Positions 1 through 5,533 of a DNA stretch of 5,683 nucleotides are shown in pieces; position 1 is the first letter of the stretch; each line of letters opens with the position of its first letter. Below the pieces are notes generated by a model. The model was not told where the DNA came from, ran no database searches, and worked only from the letters and a program-made list of their open reading frames with translations. This stretch comes from an uncultured Lachnospiraceae bacterium (GTDB lineage Bacteria > Bacillota > Clostridia > Lachnospirales > Lachnospiraceae), in the NCBI GenBank assembly GCA_902783395.1, contig CACZRA010000200.1, forward strand, positions 1-5,683, written 5' to 3'. The position numbers and the translations under genes were made by a program.

Positions 1-529
1 TGCTGTTAGGGATAACATCCCTCAGATTATCAAGCCTTATGACAACAACATGCCGCATGGTAATGCTTTCCACCGTGCCTATGGTACCGTCGTCAAGCTC
101 TATCCTGTCCCCTATATCAAAGGGCTTATACAGGCTTATCAGGAACCCGGAGAGCACATCCTTGATAACATCCTGTGCAGCAAAGCCTACTACCGCCGTA
201 AGGACTGCTGCGCTGCCGAGGATCGACGTCCCGATCTTGTCCCCCGCCAGGGGGATTATGATTATTATCACAACTATGACGATGTTGACCACACGCTCCA
301 AAAATTGCAGGTGTATCTTTTCGCCGCGTTTTTTCGCAATGAATTCAAAGACTTTTTTATTGGCCTTTTGAAGCACCCAGACTGCCGCTATGAGAATCAG
401 CAGATAAAGGACCACCGATAAGGCGTTTACGAAAAACTCAGCCACATGCCCGAAGGGTTGATCGTCAAAAAACGTATGTACGCTGTCGGGAAGCATCTTA
501 ACCAGAAAATTCAATGCTCTGTTCTCCAT
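1..529 (-). CDS. MscS-family small-conductance mechanosensitive ion channel (3' end outside window)
   Basis: This is the N-terminal 176 residues of an MscS-type channel, an inner-membrane protein that opens under membrane tension and releases solutes during hypo-osmotic shock. Hydrophobic helices lie near residues 32-54 and 80-96. A pore-lining helix at about 103-132 has the small-residue pattern of the family (GSAAVLTAVVGFAAQ), followed by the start of the cytoplasmic beta domain: YKPFDIGDRIELDDGTIGTV, then VIPNS at the window edge. In E. coli MscS the matching stretch is FRPFRAGEYVDLGGVAGTV...VIPNG, so the family call is firm. The gene overlaps the end of the DctP gene and is probably co-transcribed with it. 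The ATG at 529 is the longest start, but GGAGG sits only one base before it. A TTG at 514, overlapping the dctP stop, has GGAG at 9-base spacing and is a real alternative. The C-terminal cage domain is not in the window. Confidence 0.93.
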   Translation of the reverse strand, partial: MENRALNFLVKMLPDSVHTFFDDQPFGHVAEFFVNALSVVLYLLILIAAVWVLQKANKKVFEFIAKKRGEKIHLQFLERVVNIVIVVIIIIIPLAGDKIGTSILGSAAVLTAVVGFAAQDVIKDVLSGFLISLYKPFDIGDRIELDDGTIGTVESITMRHVVVIRLDNLRDVIPNS

Positions 530-1518
530 GCCTCCATCTTGTCATAGAGGTCTCCGTAAATAGGCGCATTTTCGGAAAGGACCGTTGCTGTCGCTTCGGC
601 AAAAGGTCCGAGATCGGGTTCGGTGATCTCCATCCCCTCTTCTCTCAGTGAATCAAGCAGTGTCTCGGTCTGCTCCCTGTTGTTTTTGCGGTCCGATTCC
701 GCGGATTTTAATGCCGCATCCTCGACTATCTGCTGCTGCTCGGGAGTCAGCCTGTTCCATGCCGACTCCGATATGGTGAAGCACATACCGGAATAAATAT
801 GGTTGGTAACAGCTAAATAATCCTGCACTTCATAAAGCTTGTTGTTATATATTACAGGGATGGGATTTTCCTGTCCGTCATAGGTCCCCTGCCTCAGTGC
901 CGGATAAAGCTCCGCAAATGACAGGGGCTGGGGATTGGCACCGAGAGCCGTCATTGTCGCCATTATGACAGGGTTTTCCGGAGTCCTTATGAGCAGCCCC
1001 TCCATATCGGCCGGACTGTTTATTTTATTTTTTGAATTCGTCACACATCTGAATCCGTTGCAGTAATGCGCAAGAACTCTCATATTGTTTTTCAGAAGAA
1101 GCTCCTCCGCTTCAGCCTCAACGGCGCTGTCCATAAATGCCCACGCCGTATCAAAATCCTCAAACAGGAACGGAAGCGCGGATATCCCCATTTTAGGCTC
1201 ATATGTTGCGAAATTCGAAGCATCCGTGATAATGATATCCACCTTCTTGGAATCGGTCGCAAGCGCATCTATAAGAGCGGCATCCCCTCCGAGCTGCCCC
1301 GATGGATATACGACTGCGGTCAGCTTCCCTCCTGTCTTTTCCGCAATCTCATCGGCAAACTGCTTTGCAGCAATATTCCTCGGATCCGACTCTCCCGTGG
1401 AAACCCCGATCTTCAGTACAAGGTTTTCCGCTTTTTTCGGAGTATCCCCGCTTCCGCACCCGGAAATAAGGATCCCGCTAATAAAAACAAGTGATATGAT
1501 CTTCATCAGCTTTTTCAT
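511..1518 (-). CDS. dctP: TRAP-transporter-type periplasmic-binding lipoprotein, DctP family
   Basis: This is an extracytoplasmic solute-binding protein of the DctP family, whose members capture small, usually carboxylate-bearing, solutes for a DctQ-DctM permease. The 335-aa protein begins MKKLMKIISLVFISG with a hydrophobic signal segment and lipobox I-S-G-C, so Cys21 should be lipidated and anchor it outside the membrane. Family features are the opening strand LKIGVSTGESDP, the YPSGQLGGD segment (71-79), GFRCVTNSK (155-163), LIRTP with Arg178 at the position of the carboxylate-binding arginine, and FAELYPALRQGTYDGQENP (201-219). The length is normal. I chose the ATG at 1518 because GGAGG lies 5 bases upstream and the signal peptide then starts cleanly. 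An ATG at 1530 with its own GGAGG, or a GTG at 1554 lying in a hairpin, would add 4 or 12 residues. No DctQ or DctM gene is visible. The ligand cannot be deduced. Confidence 0.92.
   Translation of the reverse strand: MKKLMKIISLVFISGILISGCGSGDTPKKAENLVLKIGVSTGESDPRNIAAKQFADEIAEKTGGKLTAVVYPSGQLGGDAALIDALATDSKKVDIIITDASNFATYEPKMGISALPFLFEDFDTAWAFMDSAVEAEAEELLLKNNMRVLAHYCNGFRCVTNSKNKINSPADMEGLLIRTPENPVIMATMTALGANPQPLSFAELYPALRQGTYDGQENPIPVIYNNKLYEVQDYLAVTNHIYSGMCFTISESAWNRLTPEQQQIVEDAALKSAESDRKNNREQTETLLDSLREEGMEITEPDLGPFAEATATVLSENAPIYGDLYDKMEAWRTEH
512..535 (-). promoter_or_regulatory. Ribosome-binding sites and two competing starts for the MscS gene
   Basis: GGAGG at 531-535 is one base from the ATG at 527-529, which is too close for efficient use of that ATG. 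A second GGAG at 524-527 lies 9 bases before a TTG at 512-514. That TTG shares bases with the dctP stop TGA at 511-513, forming a TTGA overlap of the kind used for stop-restart coupling. Both starts are in the same frame and differ by five residues. The sequence shows the spacing; coupling is an inference. Confidence 0.5.
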
Positions 1519-1523
1519 AGTAA

Positions 1524-1565
1524 CCTCCATTCCGAGCACCTCCGTGCGGGGCACGCGATGCTCAG
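1524..1565 (-). promoter_or_regulatory. Stem-loop and tandem ribosome sites in front of dctP
   Basis: The 57-bp gap between the seven-helix gene and dctP can fold on the transcript. An outer stem pairs 1559-1565 with 1532-1538 (seven pairs, one of them G-U), and an inner stem pairs 1551-1555 with 1543-1547 around a three-base loop. GGAGG at 1539-1543 falls in the internal loop and inner stem and would serve the ATG at 1530. A second GGAGG at 1524-1528 is outside the stem, 5 bases before the preferred ATG at 1518. The hairpin could protect or process the mRNA so that the binding protein is made in excess, as is common for binding-protein genes; that role is an inference. Confidence 0.45.
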
Positions 1566-1575
1566 CTTCCCTTTT

Positions 1576-2340
1576 TCATACTCCCTGATAATGAGTCCTC
1601 ATGTATATTGCCACGGTCAGCAACCCGAAAGTTTCAGTCGCATGGAATATCACCGATGTCCACACCACACCTACCGAACGGCCGAAAATGTCTATCGTAT
1701 TCATCTGAAAAACAGAAAATGCGATGAGAAACAATACCGCAAGCACAAAGGCTACGGTTTTTAACGGTCTGTCATCAAGAAAGATACCCGTCATCATTAT
1801 ACCAAGCAATATGGCAATAAGCATCCCCAGATATTTGAATCCGTGGGTACTGTTGTACAGTATCGTAAATCCTCCCGCAAATATCCCGCCCGTGAGCAGT
1901 TCCATATTAAAGAGCTGCAATACGAATTCCCTGTACAGGGACGAAGTTACATCATAAACAAATTCGACTCCGATGAGTATCACCGCCCAGATCTGCAGCA
2001 GCCGCTTTATTGCATCCGATGAAAGAGCAGGCAGCTTTTCACCGAAAACCTCCTCCTGAAGCTTTCCCATCTCCGCCCGGTCATCATCGGAAACGACACT
2101 CATATATCTCCCAAGCCTTCTGAACGCAAAATAAAATACTACGCAAAGAAGCACCAGCTGCAGGACGGATACCGATATCTGAACCGTCCAGCTGAGTTCC
2201 CCTGACATATCAGGCGTTATGGATGTACTGTGGTTAATTACGGTGCGGATCAGACCCGAAACGGATGCCGCGACAATATTTATGAGGGCCGCTGTCATAA
2301 GAACCCTTGATAATAAATGCTTATTACTGTTTAAATACAT
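1576..2340 (-). CDS. Unrecognised integral membrane protein with about seven helices
   Basis: I do not recognise this family. The 254-aa protein has hydrophobic segments near residues 11-35, 50-73, 112-130, 147-163, 169-188, 193-212 and 222-246, with a charged cytoplasmic-type loop at about 74-111 (FRRLGRYM, then an acidic stretch DDDRAEMGKLQEE). The last helix carries polar residues His233 and Glu236 within VIFHATETFG, which could have a functional role. It is not an obvious DctQ, which usually has four helices in 150-200 residues, nor a DctM, which is over 400 residues with many more helices. The ATG at 2340 is supported by GAGGG nine bases upstream. It is first in a probable operon with dctP (57 bp downstream) and mscS, with a promoter candidate about 90 bp upstream. 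It could be a partner of the binding protein or simply a co-transcribed membrane protein. Confidence 0.85.
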   Translation of the reverse strand: MYLNSNKHLLSRVLMTAALINIVAASVSGLIRTVINHSTSITPDMSGELSWTVQISVSVLQLVLLCVVFYFAFRRLGRYMSVVSDDDRAEMGKLQEEVFGEKLPALSSDAIKRLLQIWAVILIGVEFVYDVTSSLYREFVLQLFNMELLTGGIFAGGFTILYNSTHGFKYLGMLIAILLGIMMTGIFLDDRPLKTVAFVLAVLFLIAFSVFQMNTIDIFGRSVGVVWTSVIFHATETFGLLTVAIYMRTHYQGV

Positions 2341-2359
2341 CCGTACAATCCCTCATGAC

Positions 2360-2406
2360 CAGCCTTCTCCTGCTTTCATACCGTATATCCCGCCTTATGA
2401 AGGCTG
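2360..2406 (-). promoter_or_regulatory. Two mutually exclusive hairpins in the leader of the seven-helix gene
   Basis: On the transcript, CAGCCTTC at 2399-2406 can pair perfectly with GAAGGCTG at 2360-2367 (8 bp, 31-base loop). The same bases can instead form a small local hairpin, GCCTT at 2400-2404 with AAGGC at 2392-2396 around a three-base loop. The two cannot form together. The long form ends 19 bases before the start codon, close to the GAGGG ribosome site. Such switching can control translation, but these stems are short and no ligand-binding fold is recognisable. Confidence 0.3.
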
Positions 2407-2426
2407 TCTCAGATAAATTCATCCTA

Positions 2427-2455
2427 ATTGTAAATGACAACACTTTTTTTTGCAA
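2427..2455 (-). promoter_or_regulatory. Candidate sigma-A-type promoter for the membrane protein-dctP-mscS operon
   Basis: Read on the minus strand, TTGCAA (2450-2455, four of six matches to TTGACA) is separated by exactly 17 bases from TACAAT (2427-2432, five of six matches to TATAAT). The spacer begins with an A-tract. Transcription would start near 2420, giving a leader of about 80 bases. It lies just after the end of the YihY-family gene, where an operon boundary is expected. An overlapping alternative, TTGTCA at 2437-2442 with TTTATC 17 bases on, has a poorer -10 element. Confidence 0.5.
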
Positions 2456-2459
2456 AAGT

Positions 2460-2495
2460 CCGGGCATTTATCATCGTATCGTTATACCGGCCCGG
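2460..2495 (-). terminator. Weak candidate terminator at the end of the YihY-family gene
   Basis: On the transcript, CCGGGC (2490-2495) can pair with GCCCGG (2460-2465) across the stop codon of the gene. The 24-base loop contains a smaller GTAT-AACG-ATAC stem. The stem is followed by ACTTTTGC, so the U-run has only four bases. The long loop and short U-run make this uncertain, but its position just ahead of a promoter candidate fits an operon boundary. Confidence 0.3.
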
Positions 2496-3304
2496 GACAG
2501 GGAATGGTTTATGTTCGCTCCGATGAGCATGATATAAAAACATCCGTATAGCCACATCATAAATACCGCCACCGCTGCAAGGCTTCCGTAATACGTACTG
2601 TATATGCTCGTGTTGATAAAAATTGAAAAGATGAATGAAAAGACCATCAGGGCAACATTTGAAAATAAGGCTCCGATAAACTGCCGCATAAAGGGCTGTC
2701 TCTCTCCCGGCAGATAAGCAAATACCAGCATAAAGCTCAACGTACCTGCCGTCAGCATGAATAAATACCGGAATGAATATAAAAGCGGTACCCTGTCCGG
2801 CAGCCGGATATACTTTACCAGAAACTGCATAATGGTCTCTCCGAAGACGATGATGAGCAACAGAAGGACCAGATCGATGACCATGATAAAGGTATATATA
2901 AAAGCCCTGATCATCATGATAAGACCGTTTCTTTTATGCTGTTCCACCTCATATATCCGGTTAAGTCCCCTGAGCAGGGCAAGCATCCCCCTTGCGGTAG
3001 CATAGAGCAGGACAACGGCCGATATCGATATCACTCCTACCGATGATTCATAAGCCTGCTTGATTATCAGTACCACCATGAGATCGGTATACTCCGGAGT
3101 CACCTTTGTCACAATGCTCACAAGCTGATCATCGGTTATCCCTGTATAAGGAAGCAGCTTTGACAAAATGATCAGAAGCGGGATTATGGCGATAAAGAAA
3201 AAGAATGCCGTGCTCGATGCATAGGCAGCTATATCCTTATATGTCATTCCGTCAGCAAAGCTGAATATGCCCAGTATGATCTTTTCTTTTGTTGTCCTTT
3301 TCAT
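2471..3304 (-). CDS. YihY/BrkB-family (virulence factor BrkB-like) membrane protein
   Basis: This 277-aa protein belongs to the YihY/BrkB family of six-helix inner-membrane proteins, once misannotated as ribonuclease BN and still of unclear biochemical function. Hydrophobic segments lie near residues 27-47, 90-110, 134-156, 176-197, 209-230 and 239-264. Family signatures are the first helix AAYASSTAFFFFIAIIPLLI (26-45), the GMLALLRGLNRIYEV segment after helix 2 (106-120), and the C-terminal YGSLAAVAVFMMWLYG followed by IGANIN (239-266). The length is typical. I chose the ATG at 3304, although only a weak GGA precedes it. An in-frame GTG at 3340 would add 12 residues, but it lies in the distal arm of a strong hairpin with no ribosome site. 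It follows the chemoreceptor by 93 bp with a hairpin between them, so it may be separately transcribed; I see no convincing promoter of its own. No direct functional link to its neighbours is evident. Confidence 0.92.
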   Translation of the reverse strand: MKRTTKEKIILGIFSFADGMTYKDIAAYASSTAFFFFIAIIPLLIILSKLLPYTGITDDQLVSIVTKVTPEYTDLMVVLIIKQAYESSVGVISISAVVLLYATARGMLALLRGLNRIYEVEQHKRNGLIMMIRAFIYTFIMVIDLVLLLLIIVFGETIMQFLVKYIRLPDRVPLLYSFRYLFMLTAGTLSFMLVFAYLPGERQPFMRQFIGALFSNVALMVFSFIFSIFINTSIYSTYYGSLAAVAVFMMWLYGCFYIMLIGANINHSLSRAGITIR

Positions 3305-3338
3305 CTTTTCCGTTGTTATACGGCACCGCCTATATTGC

Positions 3339-3372
3339 ACTGAAGGACAGACTCTGCCGTCTGTCCTTCAGT
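3339..3372 (-). terminator. Perfect 14-bp hairpin after the chemoreceptor gene, probable terminator without a clear U-tract
   Basis: Arms at 3359-3372 and 3339-3352 (ACTGAAGGACAGAC and its exact complement) enclose a six-base loop at 3353-3358. It lies 25 bases past the stop of the chemoreceptor gene and 34 bases before the YihY-family start. On the transcript it is followed by GCAATATAGG rather than a run of U, and in the opposite direction by ATTATT. It may end or attenuate transcription, or protect the 3' end of the long chemoreceptor mRNA. Confidence 0.6.
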
Positions 3373-3379
3373 ATTATTC

Positions 3380-3391
3380 ATGTCATGACAT
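3380..3391. repeat. 12-bp perfect palindrome between the chemoreceptor stop and its hairpin
   Basis: ATGTCATGACAT is an uninterrupted palindrome beginning 6 bases past the chemoreceptor stop codon. It could be a site for a dimeric DNA-binding protein or be incidental; with no loop it does not form a normal RNA hairpin. Confidence 0.4.
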
Positions 3392-3397
3392 AAAGTC

Positions 3398-5446
3398 TCA
3401 GATCTTAAAGAATTCAAGATCCTCATTCAGCCTTTCAGCAACATCATTGAGACTCTGGGCCGAATCTGCAAGCATATTGATCGTAGCGTTAAGCTCCTGC
3501 ATCGAGGCTGATGTCTCTTCTGTGGAAGCTGCGTTCTGCTGCGATATCGCGGACAGAGAACTCATCGCATCCACTATGACCACCTTGGAAGCATCACATT
3601 CCTCGGTAAGTCCGGATATGGTATTCACGCCATCCACGGTCGATCCAACACCGCTTATCAGGTCATTGATCTTTTCCACTGTGTTCGTAAGAACCTCGTT
3701 CACGTTCTCGCCTATACCTGCGACCTCATTGGTCTTCTCTATGGCCTCCTGAGCCTGTTTCAGAAGGTTGGTCATCTCCTTCCTGATCTCCTCAGCGGTC
3801 GTAGCCGACTGAGTGGCAAGCTGTCCTATCTCCTCCGCAACGACGGCGAAGCCTCTGCCTGCATCACCTGCGCGGGCTGCCTCTATGGAAGCGTTAAGCG
3901 CAAGCAGGTTTGTCTGGGAAGCTATAGACGTGATACCGTCTACCTTCTCGTTCACATTCTGCACAGCCGCGTTTGTGGCATTCATCGTCCTTGTGATATC
4001 GGAAACGGAGGTCTCCATGGTGTTCATGTTGGATGAGAGCTGCTTTAAAGCCTCCGCCGATGACTGGCTGGCATCACTCATATCCGCGGCTGCCGAAGCA
4101 AGCTGCTCCGCATTGTTCGCAACTGTCTGAATAGCCTCAGACAGAGTAGAAACATTTCCGGTAGCCTTTTCGATAGTGCCTGCCTGCTCTGTGGCACCCT
4201 TGGCCATCTCCTGCACCGCATTTGAAACACCATCCGTGGTACTGCTTATCTGTCCAGATGTATCCGACAGCTCCCTCGCCTGCGATGTCACTGTCGATGA
4301 TGCCTGCTTGATATTCTCTACCACCTGTATAAGCTTGTCCTCAAGCTCATTGATATGGTTAACGATATCGCCGAACTCATCCTTCCTTCCTGTCAGCCTG
4401 GGATCATCAAGCTTCTCAAATTCTCCGTGTGAAAGCTTGTCAATGGAGCCGTTCACCGCAAGTATGGGTTTCGTGAAGGAATCAGCCAGTACATATGCGA
4501 TAACAGCAGCTACTATAAGCATAACAATCCCAACGATTATTACTATCATCAGCATCCTGTTGGAGCTCTCAAGCGCTTCGTCCACATCGGTCGCTATAAC
4601 GGTCACCCATCCTGTAACGGGCTCTCTCTGGTATGACATCCTCCAGTTCCCGCCGTTAAAATTGGAATCATAGCTGCCGGTTGCCTCGGGGTTGCTCCTT
4701 GATGCGGTATACCACTGCTGGGTTGCGAAGTTTACAGGCTCGCCGCCTTCAAGATCCATTGATGTGTGCCCCATGAGGTCGCCGTTATTATCCCCGACAA
4801 ATATATCCTGCTTTTCCGCCTTCTTTTCCTTCTTGCAAAGCTCCGTAATAACCGAAAGATTATAATTTCTCTGCACAGCCCCGATGAAATTGCCATCGAG
4901 ATCAAATACCGGATGTATGAAGGTGCAGATCCGCTTTCCCGTTGTCTTGGAAATATTCTGATCCGACACATAAGGTTTTCCGGTGGATTTCACCTTCTGG
5001 AAATACTCCCGTTCCGAAACATCGGTGAGCTCTCCCGATGACTTCACTATCTGCATGCCGTCCGCATTGCATATTGCGATCACATTGCCGTCGCCGACCT
5101 CCGCATCGGTCTTTGCAAGCCAATCCTGAACAGATTCAGCATCAAGCTCTCCCAGAATGACCTTCCTCGCCGAGACCGAATTAGCTATTGTCTGGATTAT
5201 CTGCATATTCTGCTCGACGATGGAATTCAGATCATGCTCCACCAGCTCTACCTGGGCAGTATTCATCTCATCCACGTTGGAAACCGCTTCCGAATGTGAC
5301 GTCGCATAACTGATAACAATCGTTGCGATAAGCGGTACTGCCATTATCAATACGATGATGAGAGTCAGCCTGGTCTTTACGCTGTCAAAAACTCCTCTTC
5401 TTTTTGTCCCCCCTGCGGAACCGTTTTTCCTTACCTGTGTTGCCAT
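3398..5446 (-). CDS. Methyl-accepting chemotaxis protein with dCache-like sensor domain
   Basis: This 682-aa transmembrane chemoreceptor would sense an extracellular ligand and control the CheA kinase through CheW, and so flagellar rotation. A short basic N-terminus precedes membrane helix 1 (about 27-48). An extracellular sensor at about 50-294 has dCache-type segments: SEREYFQKVKSTGKPYVSD (144-162), then HPVFDLDGNFIGAVQ and a second lobe ending GWVTVIATDVDEAL. Membrane helix 2 is at 298-320 and HAMP at about 321-375 (FTKPI...KDEFGDI). The rest is the coiled-coil signalling domain, with the CheA/CheW-binding tip IASQTNLLALNASIEAARAG (508-527) and GRGFAVVAEEIGQLA. AASTEETSAS (639-648) matches the consensus methylation site exactly, with the glutamate pair at 643-644. 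There is no C-terminal CheR-binding pentapeptide; the protein ends EFFKI. No earlier or nearby alternative start competes with the ATG, although the nearest ribosome-like site, GAAGG, is 12 bases away. The ligand is unknown. Confidence 0.97.
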   Translation of the reverse strand: MATQVRKNGSAGGTKRRGVFDSVKTRLTLIIVLIMAVPLIATIVISYATSHSEAVSNVDEMNTAQVELVEHDLNSIVEQNMQIIQTIANSVSARKVILGELDAESVQDWLAKTDAEVGDGNVIAICNADGMQIVKSSGELTDVSEREYFQKVKSTGKPYVSDQNISKTTGKRICTFIHPVFDLDGNFIGAVQRNYNLSVITELCKKEKKAEKQDIFVGDNNGDLMGHTSMDLEGGEPVNFATQQWYTASRSNPEATGSYDSNFNGGNWRMSYQREPVTGWVTVIATDVDEALESSNRMLMIVIIVGIVMLIVAAVIAYVLADSFTKPILAVNGSIDKLSHGEFEKLDDPRLTGRKDEFGDIVNHINELEDKLIQVVENIKQASSTVTSQARELSDTSGQISSTTDGVSNAVQEMAKGATEQAGTIEKATGNVSTLSEAIQTVANNAEQLASAAADMSDASQSSAEALKQLSSNMNTMETSVSDITRTMNATNAAVQNVNEKVDGITSIASQTNLLALNASIEAARAGDAGRGFAVVAEEIGQLATQSATTAEEIRKEMTNLLKQAQEAIEKTNEVAGIGENVNEVLTNTVEKINDLISGVGSTVDGVNTISGLTEECDASKVVIVDAMSSLSAISQQNAASTEETSASMQELNATINMLADSAQSLNDVAERLNEDLEFFKI

Positions 5447-5533
5447 ACTGTTTTAATACCTTCTTTCCTTATTTTTTTTACTGTATTTCATGAAGTAAAA
5501 GCTTTCCTGAACTCCTCCGTCCTGTAAGATCAG
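5447..5533 (-). other. Gap between the LUD-protein gene and the chemoreceptor gene
   Basis: This 87-bp gap holds a strong ribosome-like GGAGGAG (5512-5518) with no start codon at a usable distance. It also holds a 12-codon reading frame, MKYSKKNKERRY (5453-5491), ending six bases before the chemoreceptor ATG. A weak promoter candidate reads TTTACT (5494-5499), 17 bases, AAAAAT (5471-5476), each box matching four of six consensus positions. I find no flagellar-type sigma-28 promoter and no convincing terminator for the upstream gene. Confidence 0.3.

Noticed and set aside
39..421. Plus-strand open frames of 110 and 123 codons
   Set aside because: They lie opposite the MscS gene, whose protein is clearly conserved. 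Their translations show no family features.
1519..1554. GTG start at 1554 giving a 347-aa DctP protein
   Set aside because: The GTG lies in a stem with no ribosome site before it and would place 12 polar residues ahead of a normal lipoprotein signal peptide that has its own ATG and GGAGG.
1562..1579. Five-residue frame overlapping the stop of the seven-helix gene (ATG within GTATGA)
   Set aside because: Too short to support, and it runs into the hairpin region before dctP.
1066..1588. Plus-strand open frames of 142 and 167 codons opposite dctP
   Set aside because: Both are antisense to a well-supported gene, and their low-complexity serine/arginine-rich translations are typical of shadow frames.
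2353..2379. Eight-residue frame MKAGEGWS ahead of the seven-helix gene
   Set aside because: It has no good ribosome site and is short enough to be chance.
3305..3335. TATAAC (about ten bases before the YihY-family ATG) as a -10 element
   Set aside because: No recognisable -35 hexamer lies at 16-18 bases, and the start would make an almost leaderless transcript.
3305..3340. GTG start at 3340 giving a 289-aa YihY-family protein
   Set aside because: The codon sits in the distal arm of the 14-bp hairpin and lacks a ribosome site; the extra residues are not hydrophobic or family-like.
5471..5499. Promoter TTTACT-17-AAAAAT for the chemoreceptor
   Set aside because: Only four of six matches in each box, and the -10 falls in an A-tract, so it is mentioned in the gap entry but not called as a promoter.
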